Source of the DNA: Misgurnus anguillicaudatus
Lineage: Eukaryota; Chordata; Actinopteri; Cypriniformes; Cobitidae
DNA length: 64,000 nt
Direction: 5' to 3'
NCBI RefSeq assembly: GCF_027580225.2
Contig: NC_073361.2
Span: forward strand, 27,235,001 to 27,299,000
Shown: one piece after another, positions 47,545 through 59,871 of the stretch
Layout of the letters: every line of letters begins with the position of its first letter
Position numbering within the stretch: the first letter of the stretch is position 1
The notes under the pieces: model-generated
What the model was told of the DNA's origin: nothing
What the model saw: only the letters and a program-made list of their open reading frames with translations
Database searches by the model: none
Made by a program: the position numbers and the translations under genes

Positions 47545-49086
47545 TCATGAACAATCTATTAAATAGAATGACAATTTACACAAGTTGATTGTACATTTGT
47601 TTTGTACAGGTATTAAAACTTCAGCATATATTTTATAAATTAAAGTCACTGTGTGCTTAATGGCAAAAGGGTATTGAACATTGAGGAGAAAAAAAAAGCA
47701 AACAGTTGTCACGAAGTGACTATGCGGGGCGGAACCAAAAGGAGAGTGAAGAGGTTTCGCCCGGCCCGGTGTGTACAGATACCGGCACTTCCGGGTTCCC
47801 CGGGAATCCCCGCACTCGCTGAAACAAGGCACAGCTGTGTGAGTGGAGGAGGATATAAAGAGAGAAGGTAGAAGTTACTGGAAGGGTCGATTTTCGGGCG
47901 AGTCAACTTCCGCCTTGGGCAGCACAACGAAGACCAGCCTCCGAAGAGTCCGCAGGCTCTGCTGATCCGGCGACCGCTAGGTAGCGGGCGGAAAGAGTGC
48001 GGGGCTGGTCCGGGCGAAAGGACGGCGTGGTTGTGTATAGGAAGTTACTTGTCAGAGTGAAGTTTGATCGCGTTGGATATACGCTGCAGATGCCGGCTGG
48101 GTTGTTAGTCCTTCGGGTGCTGAAATACGTAGTTCTGCTACGGCTAGGAGCTGTGGAGAGAGAAGAAACACTGTTCAACAGTCAAGTAAGAACCTCTTGA
48201 AACGGAAATACACAAAGCTTTCTTGAAGTGTTGTGCTGTGTCCTTGTCGTCTGTACTCACCTTAGGAGCGTCTTGGACCTTTGTGGATGCCATCAGGGGC
48301 CGCCGCGATGGTGTGTGCCCAACCCACCCAGATACGCTCTGTAGCGGTGTTCCAGCTGTAGTCACGTGGAAACCCCTCCAACGTCCCTGGCCCCGTAATA
48401 CTCCCCCTGAGGGCGAGAAGCGAGATTTTTACATTCCCTTTCCCATTCCCCACTTTAGCTTTAAATAATTTAAATAAAGTTTCTATTTCTATATTTTACT
48501 TATCTCTGGTTTGTCTGGTCATTGGGGTGCTTTGGGACCTCCTCGAGGTGGAACTAGGAGGAGCGTGATCCGCGACAGGGGCGGTTCGCTTCTCCGACCT
48601 GTGACACAGTCATTCCACAGCCTGTGATGTCAATGTCTTCCACATATTAAGTTCACATTGTCCATTATAAAGTTGATACTTTCAGATTTGAGAAGATCAG
48701 GAGAGCCGTTGAACACTATGGTTGGTGTGGGACCTTTGGGTTCCTGTAAAACAAACATTTCACCTTTTAAGTGCTTTTTACCAATTAACAGAAGCCATCA
48801 AATAGACTTAAAATTATCCCATAATAACACAAATAAAGTATGACAACTAGGCAAGGGACACTCACGAAAAAACAAGACTCATAATAATTGATGTGGAGCT
48901 GTATGCTATTTAAGGGTAAACAGAGTAATATTTTTATATTTACATTGAATGTTACTTTAAATAAAGTGCCTCAAATGCTAACTAAATTACAGAAGACTAT
49001 ACTTACACTATTTACACAGTCAAGGAAGCTGGGATTTTCTTGAAATAATGCTTGCAATAACATAAGTGCAGCATTCCTCACCAGAC
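47545..49086 (-). pseudogene. Passenger gene of element A, last two exons, interrupted
   Basis: Exon 49086-49007 (AG acceptor, GTAAGT donor) reads LVRNAALMLLQALFQENPSF then LDCVNS. It joins in phase 0 to exon 48743 onward, EPKGPTPTIVFNGSPDLLKS then ESINFIMDNVNL. A frameshift follows, then VEDIDITGCGMTV, where a solo LTR splits the exon (47707-48606). Past it the frame resumes as CFFFLLNVQYPFAIKHTVTL and IYKIYAEVLIP before a stop near 47545. The ending (hydrophobic LLNVQYP, then a Thr-rich amphipathic helix) matches the style of a repeated gene family I recall in fish genomes, annotated only as uncharacterised. No enzyme motif is visible. A non-coding first exon may end at 51448 (donor GTAAGTG). 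Dead in this copy. Confidence 0.6.
47707..48606 (+). mobile_element. Solo LTR, 900 bp, 4-bp target duplication CAGT
   Basis: Begins TGTCACGAAGTGAC and ends GACCTGTGACA, with perfect TGTCAC/GTGACA ends. CAGT lies on both sides (47703-47706, 48607-48610). It carries a TATA-like box (GGATATAAAG, 47851-47860) and an AATAAA signal near 48473, which suggest plus orientation. It is GC-richer than its surroundings. No internal retroviral or retrotransposon sequence is present, so it is the product of LTR-LTR recombination. The frames inside are not genes. Confidence 0.88.
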
Positions 49087-49554
49087 CTACAAAGATACAA
49101 ATTATTGTACATTAGGTACAGATATCAATTACAGGGACATTTTACTCAAAAAAGAAAACTCATTCACTCACTCGTTATTTCAAATGTTCACAGCTTTCTT
49201 TCTTCAGCAGAACACTAACACAAAAAAGATTTTGAAGAATGTCTGTAACCGAACAACTCTGCTAGCAATTTAATGGACACAAAACCAATGCAGGTCAATG
49301 GGCACCATTGTTGTTCGATTACCATACTTTTTCAAAATTTCTTCTGTTGTGTTCTGCTGAAGAAAGTGACGGCAATTTTAATTTGTGGGTAAACTTTAAC
49401 TCTTTCTCAGCCAGCGTCCCCTTATTAACAAGTTTACTCTTCAATGGCAAGGAAAAAGTTTATACTAACATTATTTTCATATTTTCACTTATACAATTTA
49501 TAGGTGCTAGAACCTTTACATTGACTATGCAAATAAGGCTACTTTACACTGGAC

Positions 49555-49695
49555 AAAGAACAAGCACCTTCTGTGGTTTCCTCTCCAATGAGATTGGCGT
49601 AGAGATGTTTTTTACTTCCTTCTTTTGCACTCCTGATGATGTTTGGGGCCATTTTATCTCGAATTTCGTCTCCTTACAACACAGCTGTCTTATTG
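49555..49695 (-). pseudogene. Coding-like fragment within element A
   Basis: The minus strand reads KHNKTAVL, stop, then GDEIRDKMAPNIIRSAKEGS and KKHLYANLIGEETTEG. Composition is charged, unlike random AT-rich DNA, and a GT follows CACAGAAG as a possible donor. It could be an upstream exon of the passenger gene or part of another element. No family recognised. Confidence 0.3.
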
Positions 49696-51446
49696 TGCTT
49701 GGCAATTTAATTTAAAATGACAAAGAAATAAAGCAGGACTGTAACGTAATTCATTAAAACCAGGAACAAAATGTATTTAACAGAGCTTTTATAACTGACG
49801 GTTGACGAAGCCCGTCAGTCCTTTAACGTTACCAGCAGTATTTTTTAACTGAGGTAAATATTATAAATGTAGCTTCTAGTATCACTATTTAGCACAAGAC
49901 CTACTCTAACAAAATAAATATTAACTAATTATACTAAATATTTCAGTAATATCGGTTCATAAATGTAGAAAGTTTACTTATCTCAGGGTACAAACAAGCA
50001 GAAATGCCGGTCCGGAGTCCGAACTCCTCAGTTTGAAAAAATAACTGTCACGCCTCGAGCCTCATCTTCGCGTATGGTGGTGGTCTGGTCTGCCTTCTCC
50101 ACATCATCACCGCTCTGGTTTAATAAACATAGGAATTTAAACACACATACATACATACATAAATAACATGTTTAATATAATAAAGCTTGACGGTGAAAGA
50201 TTGTATACCCTAAAATTGCCAAATTTCCCTCAGACATCACACGTAATTGAATTAACGTTAAACACTATTGGGCGGTTTTCTCGGACAGAACTTATCACTG
50301 ACTAAAATACTGACATCTGTTAACATATGAGTGCTATTGTTTTGTCTCAAAATGCACGCCAGTATTGTATTTTATAAGGTTTGTTTGTAAAAATGTCCCA
50401 ATTATAATTAAGACGGAGTCCTAAACCCTGTCCGGTAATCTTAACTAAAATAACGTTAGCTCCACTTTAACTCGGACAAATAACATAACACTAGGTATGT
50501 TGCTAACTCCGCTGTCGCGGCTGACGTTTTGGTTCCACTCAGCGAAACTCAAGATTTTCTCAGGCGGCGCGCGGTGCTGTTGAAAATAATGCTTCTGTTG
50601 GTTTGTTGATGGCGAAATTTCTGAGTTTTTATTGTTAACACCACCGGAAGAAGCATAGGTACCTTCTCGTTTTCAGTCACAACCTTTCATGTTTAACCAC
50701 TGGCCGTGCAAGCTCGCCAAAGTCGGTTGTTTGAAAAATAGTCGTTGTTTTTGCTGAAGTTGAGTAAAGACATTCTTGAAATTGTAAAGACATTTAGTTT
50801 AATTGCTAAACTACAAGTGAACGAAATTTTAAGAAATTTGACCGACTACCAAAGGTGGTTTTACCTCTACCAAAATCTGCTTGAATGGTAAAGAATGGGA
50901 CGCAGCCGTATAGCCATGTAGATGATATCTGTATATATAGACTGAATAAAGAGTGTTATTTGGTGTAATTAGTGGTTTGTTTTTTTATATATCTGACTTT
51001 TCAGAATTGGAATATGTAGAGGATATATCAAACAGCTTATCCTGAAAGATTCAGGTCAATATCTTAACGATTTAAAAAGTTATAGCTAAAAACTTCATAA
51101 TTTTCATGATTCGGTCACACATTTTCTTGAATTTTAATGGAAAACATGGGACCAAATAAAGTGATGATTTTCGAGTTTCAAATGGCCAGTATTTTCTTAT
51201 TCTTTAACCCATATACATGATATTGGTCTAATTTAAAAGCTTTTTTCAAGCTCTTTCTATCTGAACAACTCGTTTTAGCATTTAACCATTTTGAAAATTT
51301 TAGCAACATACCTAATAACACACACTTTAAGTCGGTCACATAACATAACACACCTTTATATAACTTATATGTTTACAAAAACGTCGAGTATTTGCGTATT
51401 TGCCAATTAATATAGTCTAAAATTAACATTTATTTACAAACACTTA

Positions 51447-52560
51447 CCTGACGTGACCTTGAGGAAACGGCTGATGACTTGTGTCGTTGTGGGAAACAGT
51501 GAGTGATTCCGGGCTGTTACATGCGGAATGATCTCAGATGAAATGACCTGTGATTCAGATCCTTCCGAGTTAAGTTAAGACATTTTAAATTAAAAACTCA
51601 CGCACATACTGTACATACACACGCGCGCGCGAGCGGGTCGCGCGCACGCGCGCGCGCACACGGGTACACACACGGGCATATTTAGAAGTTTTATTTAAGA
51701 TTGTTATGATATTGGGACTATTTCTCCACCCGCTCCTTCAGCTCTGAAGTTCAAATTCGTATGCAGTCCGGTTATAACAAATGTAAAAGATATGAAACAT
51801 CACTCAACAGCAATATCAATTAAGTGCAATCCTAAAATATGATTTAAAACATAACCCTTTCATTGTTAAGTATGAGAAATTAAAATGAATTAAATCACAT
51901 GTTTAAACGCCACAGAGATATCAGAGCCAGCAGTCGATTTCTGATGGGCTTGCCGAGGAGAGGCTGCGCTGGGCGGGGTGTGAGCGCTTAAGTGTCTGTG
52001 ATTTTATGGAGCTTGTATGGAGCTCATCTACGTCCGAAAGTGTCCGAGCACATTTTTAAATAGACGCTATCTTTATTAACCGACCGCATATTTAAACTTT
52101 AAGCACATACATTCACGCATGAACAACTCTTACAATTACATTTTGTGACCAAATAACAGTAATATTATGAGCATTTTGTTGTCAGGAAACATAGCTGTCA
52201 TAAGTCCACATATTTACCAGATTTGTCTTAATTAGTTTAGTCAACACTAGCCATTCTGAATTTTGACTGGATTTGAAAATAACCATTCATTCATTTAATA
52301 TTTTAAACACAGATCTTCTCAACTAGCTCAAGCAAAACAATTGGTTATATATTTTTGCCCATCCAACATTTCATTAGTTGGATTTTTTACAGTGTACACT
52401 AAATATTAGTAGCCTATTTGTTGACTCTCTCTTTATTTGACCACAACCTATTGACACAAAAAGGTTTGTGAATGAGTTGTGTAGGTTTGTAAATGAGTTG
52501 TGTAGGTCTGCAATTATTGTGTAATCTTTAGTTTACACTTCAGTCACAAAACGTGAATTA
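51447..52560. other. Right part of element A, no coding seen
   Basis: Includes a possible non-coding first exon of the passenger gene ending at 51448 and the alternating CG/CA tract at 51616-51676. Otherwise AT-rich. Confidence 0.4.
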
Positions 52561-52723
52561 TAGAACCATTTTAATAAAAATGGTTCTTTGCCTTCCAAGG
52601 GTTCTATATGGAACCCGTTTTTTGGTAAAAGGTTCTATTGGCCAAGTATAGAACCCCACGGTTCTATATAGAACCTCAAGGAACCTTTTTTTTTTAGAGT
52701 GTAGCTTAGCATAATAAAGAGTT

Positions 52724-53214
52724 TTGATATTTTTCCTATTTAAAACTTTTCTGTAGTTACATTGTGTACTAACACCGACGGAAAATTATAAAGCCTGAAA
52801 ATAGTGCCCTGCTATTGAAAGTAACCAATGGGACTATTTTCGGGCTATGCGTAATATAATTGTGCCTGCTGCAGCCATACAGCAGCAAAGTCCTTGATTA
52901 TTACACCAGAATGAGAGTATAGTTTCTAGTCATATCTGCCTAGAAAATCGCAACTTTTAATTTTCCGTTGGTCTTAGTACACGATTTAACTACAGAAGAG
53001 TCAAATTTTAAATAGGAAAAATATTCAAACTTTTTGGTAATTTTTTTGCGCAATGCTAATGGTCTAATCAGATTCAATGGATTATGCTAAGCTAAGCTAA
53101 AAGTGGTACCGCCAGACCAAAGATTAGCTGAATGGTTTCCAAAACATTAAAAATCAAATGTTTAACCCTTGGGGAGCTGGAAAATCAAAAAAAGTGGAGT
53201 ATCCCTTTAAAGTT
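52724..53214. repeat. TTAA-type MITE, copy 1 of a local pair
   Basis: Shares long stretches with 54950-55394, e.g. TCCTTGATTATTAC(a/g)CCAGA, ATATCTGCCTAGAAAATCGC and TGCTAATGGTCTAATCAGAT. Ends with 'AAGTGGAGTATCCCTTTAA'. Non-coding. Confidence 0.75.
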
Positions 53215-54764
53215 TTTTTAAAACTTTTAAAACGATTTAAAACTCCCATTGACTTTTTGATGAGGGAACTAGTCTGAAGCTAACTTCCCAGGATGGTTTA
53301 TAAAAATGTATCAATATTTTAAATGCTTTCTAATTTGTAAGTCGCTTTGGGTAAACAAATATAAGGTTGGATTTACACTGCAAATCTAGATGCCCAATTC
53401 CGATTTGTTGCCTGTATCTGATTCTTTTCAGGCATTTGTCTGTGATTTCCCCAAAACCTGTTGGCGACTGAAAATAGCTAAAATCATGCAGTGTGTACTC
53501 ACCATGAGTTGATGTCGCTTTATTAATAATGTACGACATCTTGATATGGGAATATCCGATTTGGCCGCTTACATTGCGTATGCATGTATCCGATTATTTC
53601 CACGTATGAATGAGGCCTGAAACCAATCTATGAATATCAGAATCTATGCGTTTTTTCCTTCTTACATGTTCATCTGTTATTTCCGATCTGTGCCACATGA
53701 GAGAAAAGAATCGTAATTGAGTCACTTCGAAATCGCTATGTAAATGTGGCCTATAAGCATCGCTGGTCTTCATAGCAAAACAATGCAGGATGTGTTACGC
53801 ACAAAAGTTGAATACTTACATTTATGGGTTTTAAATCCCCAGTACTATGAGCAATAAAAGTTTTTTTTTCAGGTCAAACCCCTGTTATTTGGATGGAGCT
53901 TAATTCAGCAATGGCACACAGACTTGCTGACAGTTATAAAATACAGTCAGTGATCACGATGTCAAACTGGGGTCAAGGCCTACAGACGTCTCCGAAAGCC
54001 AGAACTCACTCACGGCTCCAGTTAGACTGCCGTAAACACCAGTGTACCCGATAACATCCCTGTCCTGCTTGAAAATACACTGCAGCCTCCAGTTTAAATT
54101 GGCTGGTGTTATGAAAGCGCTTTTTTATTATTGTCTGGTTCAGTGTCCAGCTGCGGTGACAGAAAGGCTCCAGAAGGCAGCTGGGGTTTAGATATCATTT
54201 AATGCCAGCTAACATGTCCACAATAGCATGGCAAACACGATATTTACATAATGTGATCAAAATGTGCAAGCGAGGTCACATGCAACATCTTTCAAAGAAT
54301 CGGCTACAGTACTTCACGCCTGTCATCCGCGGAGGAACCAGCGTTCGTACGATGTTGCATTCAGGTAAGTGTATTCAGGTAAGTGAGAATCCATATGTGC
54401 GGGTTTGAATGCATTGTGCATATGTCTGTGAAACAGCGTGGCTTGTTGTCATGATGGCAGACGTTAAAAGATGAACGGTCAGAGTTTCGGAAGCTGACGT
54501 CTTCTACACCATCTGCAATGGGGGATGGACTGGGAAAGAAGCCCTCCTGCTGGGGTAATGAGGTGAATGAGACTCACTGTCCCCGGGCCTCTCAAGAGCC
54601 TGCTGGAAGTGCCAAGGCTGGTTTGACGGAAATGTTAAGTTCTCTCATTTCATCAATCCAAATGTTAAATCAGAGCCATTGAAAACAGGTGACAGAGATA
54701 TTATCTGCAGACCAGGTGAATGACTATGTCTGTGTTATACAAAAGATAAAGTACAGTGTTTCTG
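53215..54764. other. Intergenic, no gene seen
   Basis: No coding block. The short frame at 54202-54408 is unsupported. Confidence 0.45.
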
Positions 54765-54900
54765 GAGTTTACTTGGTAGAGCATTAGCAATGAAAAAAGT
54801 AGTTGGTTCGATTCCGAGGGAACATGCATACGGATAAAAATGTAGAAATTTGTACTCGCTTTAGACAAGAGCCCCCTGCTTAATGCATAAATGTAAACAT
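54765..54900 (+). repeat. tRNA-derived SINE
   Basis: TTACTTGGTAGAGCATTAGC head, B-box GGTTCGATTCC at 54805-54815, and a tail ending CTTAATGCATAAATGTAAAC. Confidence 0.75.
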
Positions 54901-54949
54901 TCAGTTCTCGCCTTCGGCATTCTGAGATGTTGGCTACTAAATTATTATT

Positions 54950-55394
54950 ATTTCTAGATTTCATTTTCATTACTAGCAATGATATTAAGCAGCAGCTGAA
55001 AATAGTCCCCTTAGTAACTTTCAATGGCAGGGGACTATTTTCGGCTGCTGTATATATCATTGCGCCTCCTGCAGCCATGTTACGGCAGCAACGTCCTTGA
55101 TTATTACGCCAGAATGAGAGTATAGTTCCTAACCATATCTGCCTAGAAAATCGCAACTTCTACTTCTCCGTCGGTCCCAGCACACGATGCAACCACAGAA
55201 GAGTCAAGTTTTAAATAGGAAAATATCAAAACTCTTTGGATATTTTTTTAGGCGCGATGCTAATGGTCTAATCAGATTCAATGGATTGTGCTAAACTATG
55301 CTAAAAGTGCTAGCACCAGACCCGGAGATCAGCTGAATGGATTCCAAAGCTGGAAAATGAGCATAATTTCAAAAAAGTGAAGTGTCCCTTTAAG
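54950..55394. repeat. TTAA-type MITE, copy 2 of a local pair
   Basis: Direct relative of 52724-53214 in the same orientation, ending GTGAAGTGTCCCTTTAA. The 151-residue minus frame at 54701-55156 crosses this repeat and the SINE, so it is not a gene. Confidence 0.75.
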
Positions 55395-55397
55395 TAG

Positions 55398-55508
55398 TTA
55401 AAATAAAATAAAATAAAATAAAATAAAATAAAATAAAATAAAATAAAATAAAATAAAATAAAATAAAATAAAATAAAATAAAATAAAATAAAATAAAATA
55501 AAATAAAA
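55398..55508. repeat. AAAAT pentanucleotide microsatellite
   Basis: About 22 nearly pure units. The minus-strand FYFILFYFIL frame (55310-55615) is its translation only. Confidence 0.98.
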
Positions 55509-55531
55509 ATCTTAAATTCTTTATATATTAA

Positions 55532-55775
55532 AGGAACAGTATGTAGGATTGTGGCTAAAACTGGTACTGCAATCACACAGCTAGTGGCCAATATACAAAA
55601 TGACAACATAAACATCAGTTGAGGGCTGAAACTCCATTTTTAAATGACAATATCCTGGCCAGACCACTTTTGTCAGTGATTTAAGTATTTTAAATGAAAA
55701 TGATTTCTTAATGTCTAGTGACATATCAGGGCCATTTTATGATTAATTGATATAAATTTCTTACATACTGTTCCT
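55532..55775. mobile_element. TTAA MITE, 244 bp (AGGAACAGTATGTA ends)
   Basis: Inverted ends AGGAACAGTATGTAGGA … TTACATACTGTTCCT, with TTAA at 55528-55531 and 55776-55779. Confidence 0.9.
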
Positions 55776-55779
55776 TTAA

Positions 55780-56705
55780 ATATTGCTGTTGTGCAATTCA
55801 AAGAAAAACCTTGTGTTGGAGCCCCAGTTTCTATTGCACAAAATAATTAAATGTATCTTTAATTATTTGTATCTGTATGTTGTTTCACATAAATCTGTAA
55901 GAATAATTTGTATTGGCTTACTGTATGTACAAAACTATCAAAGTGTTTGAAAGTGCCCTTTTTATTAAAGTGCTGAATGATTAGAGATTAAAGCATTTAA
56001 AGTGGCCTAAAGTCTCAACAGCCTACATCTGCAAACTCAGGCTTTTAATAAGTGGAGTAAGCTTGTTTGTTTACAGCTACAGTAAATAAACATTTCACTG
56101 CAATATCCAGTCTTGTAAATCACATCCGATGTCATTTTACAGTGTTGTGTGTTTATGAAATCTGATCTGAGCAGGGAAGAAATCAAGGCAGGGAATGCGT
56201 GATGGACAGTCTGACGCTGTGCTTGTGAAATCAATTCTCGCTGATCAATAATTCACATGCCAGGTTTAATGTTTACATTTCAAAATCCACCCGTATTCAA
56301 CTCAATCAAACTCAGCAGGATTATTACAAGAACTCTGTTAGCAGTGATTAGGGAAATGAACGTTTCTTAGAAGTAAATGTGTGTCAGCCTGACCTAGTTC
56401 TGATTCTGAGCTTGACCGTTCGCATCTAAGGAGCGAAGAACAGTGTTGTAAATTACTCCCACATTACTATTTAAGAAAATGGAGATTTACGCATTGTTTA
56501 ATTTCATGTATTTTACTGTGTACAGGATTATTTTAGGATTATATCACACCAGTCAGTTTGACCCCATAAATCAGAGCAGAGGTTATATGAACATATTACC
56601 ACCCCGTTTTTTACACAACACTGACACAAAGGACATTGTTACATCTTACATTCAAAGGCAAGATAGATAGATAACTAAATGCATACAATTTTATAATTAC
56701 CTTAA
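55780..56705. other. Intergenic, no gene seen
   Basis: AT-rich, no repeat or coding block recognised. Confidence 0.45.
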
Positions 56706-58789
56706 CCCTCATATTATGTTCCGGGTCAATTTGACCCGTTTTGATTTTTAAGCTGTCAGATAAACCAGTTAACCTGTGATTTTATTCTTGAAATGTTGTG
56801 ACTTTTTCTTATTTATGGCCATGAACATGCATGCAAAGTTTAGACATGCTGATAAGTTTTGAAGTGTACCAAAATAATTTTGTAACGATTTTGAGGTTCG
56901 CGGGTCAATTTGACCCGCATTTTGTTTTGCTCCAAAGCAATTGTATAGACCTAAATTAAATATATATTTTTAGTGTTTGTTGTTATGTTGGTGTTTTACT
57001 ATCCTGAAATGGGGGTAAAAATGCTTCTCCTCACTATTTTGAGTACTGAAAAAGACTTTTACAGACACAGATGGTAAAAGTGAGTTATGATTTCTATTAA
57101 CAATTTATATGAAATACTACTTAAGTTACAGTTTTCTTCCAGAAATTTTGTCACTTTTTCTCATTTAGGGCCATGAACATGCATGCAAAGTTAGGATACA
57201 CTGATGTGTTTTGAAGTGGGTTTTTTTAGCACAAATAATGATTTTTGGTACGATTTTGATGTCCGCGGGTCAATTTGACCCATATTTCTTTGTTCAAAGG
57301 CAACTGTATAGACACAAATTAAATACATTTATTGCGTATATTTTGGTGTTTTACTACCCTGGACAGGGAAAAGTGAGCTTTTCCTCACTCTTTTTTAGTA
57401 CTGATAAAGACTTCCTCAGACACAGAAAAGTAAATGTGAACTATCATTTCTATTTTCAATGTATATGAAATACTATGTAAAGCTGATGAATTCAGACCCA
57501 CAGAAAATCCAGAGGTGAATACAGGTGATGCCAGCTGTGCCCCACACAGCAAAACCACCAGTGTTAATTTAACTCTATGAGAGTTGATTTCAACACTATA
57601 CCAGTGTTTATATAATTCTCACTGCCCAGAGTTAAAATAACACTCCAACTAGTGTTAAAGATTTTACTCCACCTTGGTGTTGATCATTTTACTCTGATAG
57701 TGTTAAAGAATTAACTCCAAACACTGCCTTTTAAACACCCATTAGAGTTAATTACACTTAAGTAGAGTCAATATTAAAACACTGATAGAGAGTTACTTGA
57801 ACACTGAAAATAGTACTTCATCATACATCTTTGATTATTAATGACAACAAGAATTAAATTAAGCAAAGTTATTGACCACAAATTTATTTAACAAATTTAT
57901 TTGACATTATTAAATATTTATAAAAAAATAAAGTTTCACTTGTGAACTTTTTCAAAATTTTCAGAGAGTGGTTATGTATACAGTCCTTTCAATTTTGCCA
58001 AGGAGTTTAAACAAAACTGGAAAAGTGTTTTAAAATCCATGTCTGACACACATCTAGGGCAAATCACAGCAAATCTTTCACTAAACATTCTGTAAAACAA
58101 TACATCACAAAAGTAATCACAATTTTCTTCAGCACATATTAATTAGAAATTTGGGAAAGGATAAAATGCATGCTGAAACCGTAAATGAGATACTAGTTAC
58201 AGCTAGTTAAAAAAAGTTTGCTCTCAGCTCTCAATCTCTAGTTTTCCCAACATGTAAACTGTTGTTTGATTAAATTAGTTAAAGTAAAGGAGTCCATCAT
58301 CATACATTACATTAAAAACAAAGTCAAATGCTAATAAAAGGGAGCCTTCCGACTGACGGGGTGAGATTCTTATCAAAAGCCACGTCAAAGTTCTCAAATC
58401 TGGCCGCAGATCCTGCTAACCGCAGTAAGGTACGGTTGTCATCCTACTCGTTGCTGAAGATGTTCTTCAAGGCTGGTACAAGACTATAAAAGATAAAGAA
58501 CAACAGTTATTATATTAGACCTATACATCTGCATAACATTGAGAAAATCATTAGAAGTACAGAGCCACAGAGACAGATTTAGAAAGCAGGCTCTCCTACT
58601 TACCTTATGATACACCACAAGCCGGCTCACTGCAAATCTGATGCACTGATTCCGTTGAGGTGATGGTGGAAGGAGATGGAGCAGTAAAGGCAGTGTTGCC
58701 ATGTCACTACCACAGTCTATGCTCTCACTGGTTCCTTGTAGGAGTCTTCCTTAAACAACATAAACAGACATGTCACAATACTGTACAAT

Positions 58790-59174
58790 TAGGGCTGTGC
58801 AAAAATATCGATACAGCTAACTATCGTGATAGTTGGCTGTATCGAAAGTGTATCGATATTTCGATCGCTACTATTGATATTTTAAAACCAATCAAATTCT
58901 TCTGTGTGCGTCAAACGACCTCCTCTGCCGCTGCTGTAGTTGTCACTGTCCAGTTTTCTGCCATATACGGCCAATTTCTCAGTAGTTAGAAGGAGTGAGA
59001 AAATGGCAGAAAATGTAAAAACACCTGCAGCTTTCAAAGAGCTGCAGGTGTTCAGTTCTATTTTTTTTACATTTTTGATAAAAAAAGAAAAAGTATTGCA
59101 ATGTATCACAACATGCAACGCATTGTATCGTGATACGTATCGTATCGGGAGGCCCTTGCCAATACCCAGCTCTA
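58790..59174. mobile_element. hAT MITE with exact 8-bp duplication TGTACAAT
   Basis: Ends TAGGGCTGTGCAAAAATATC … CCAATACCCAGCTCTA. Flanks 58782-58789 and 59175-59182 are both TGTACAAT. Frames over it are shadows. Confidence 0.95.
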
Positions 59175-59188
59175 TGTACAATACATAA

Positions 59189-59871
59189 TAGAGGTTGACC
59201 GATTTTTGGCATATTTTTAAAAATCGGCTTTGGCCGATTTTGCTGCAAAATTAGGCCGAATAATAGACAGGCGCATCTGCGGGCACCTAAGCGTTGTTTT
59301 AGAACTCGTGACGCTGCCTCTTGCTGCAAGCAGATAGCTCCCGTGTGTGTGCAGCCGTGCCTTGTTCACAAACAACTTTAGTAAACGATGGCGGAACAAG
59401 ACGTCACTGTCAGCACAATCAGTCACTTATAGCGCCTCAGAAATGATAATGTAAATGTGTTTAGAAAGATTTGCCCTAAATAACAGTCTCAACTAAAAAA
59501 CATAGACATTTACTATGTTAACTTTATGATGAATAAATTATTTATCAGGTCTACCATATAAGGATTTTATCCTACAAAGCAATAAAAGTCATGGAAAAAA
59601 ACTGATCAAAGATGACAGCAGAGTGTCAGGTAATATCTGTGTCTGATAAATGCATGGTGCAGAGGAGGTTGTAAAACTCTTCAGAAAGACCAGTCATAAT
59701 TTTTTTAAATACTTTGACTTAAATAGTGACATTTTTACATTTAAAATATCTGCTAATGATGAGAACATTTTGATTATTATGTACATGTAGAAAATCAGCC
59801 AAACATATCGGCTGTCCTGATTTCTAAACATCGGCATCGGCCAGAGAAAAAGCCATATCGGTCGACCTCTA
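59189..59871. mobile_element. hAT MITE with exact 8-bp duplication ATACATAA
   Basis: Ends TAGAGGTTGACCGATTTTTG … ATATCGGTCGACCTCTA. Flanks 59181-59188 and 59872-59879 are both ATACATAA. The left flank overlaps the duplication of the neighbouring hAT by 2 bp, so the two insertions are 14 bp apart. Confidence 0.95.

Larger units (their letters stand above)
46620..52701 (-). mobile_element. Large CACTA-like DNA element 'A' carrying a passenger gene
   Basis: Left end CACTCTTAAAAAAAATGGTT; the right end, inverted, is CACTCTAAAAAAAAAAGGTT. Both are followed by clusters of GGTTCTATATAGAACC-like palindromes (46633-46795 and 52562-52685). Neither cluster contains both termini, so they are the two ends of one 6.1-kb element. 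The flanking dinucleotide is TA on both sides. CAC-starting ends plus subterminal short repeats are the CACTA (EnSpm) pattern; no CACTA transposase is recognised, so the class is an inference. Nested inside are a 295-bp hAT MITE (47224-47518) and a 900-bp solo LTR. The minus strand has a decayed multi-exon gene (47545-49086, possibly up to 51448). Confidence 0.65.

Noticed and set aside
54701..55156. 151-residue minus-strand frame
   Set aside because: Covers a tRNA-derived SINE and a MITE copy that is repeated at 52724-53214.
55310..55615. FYFILFYFIL repeat protein
   Set aside because: Pure translation of an AAAAT microsatellite.
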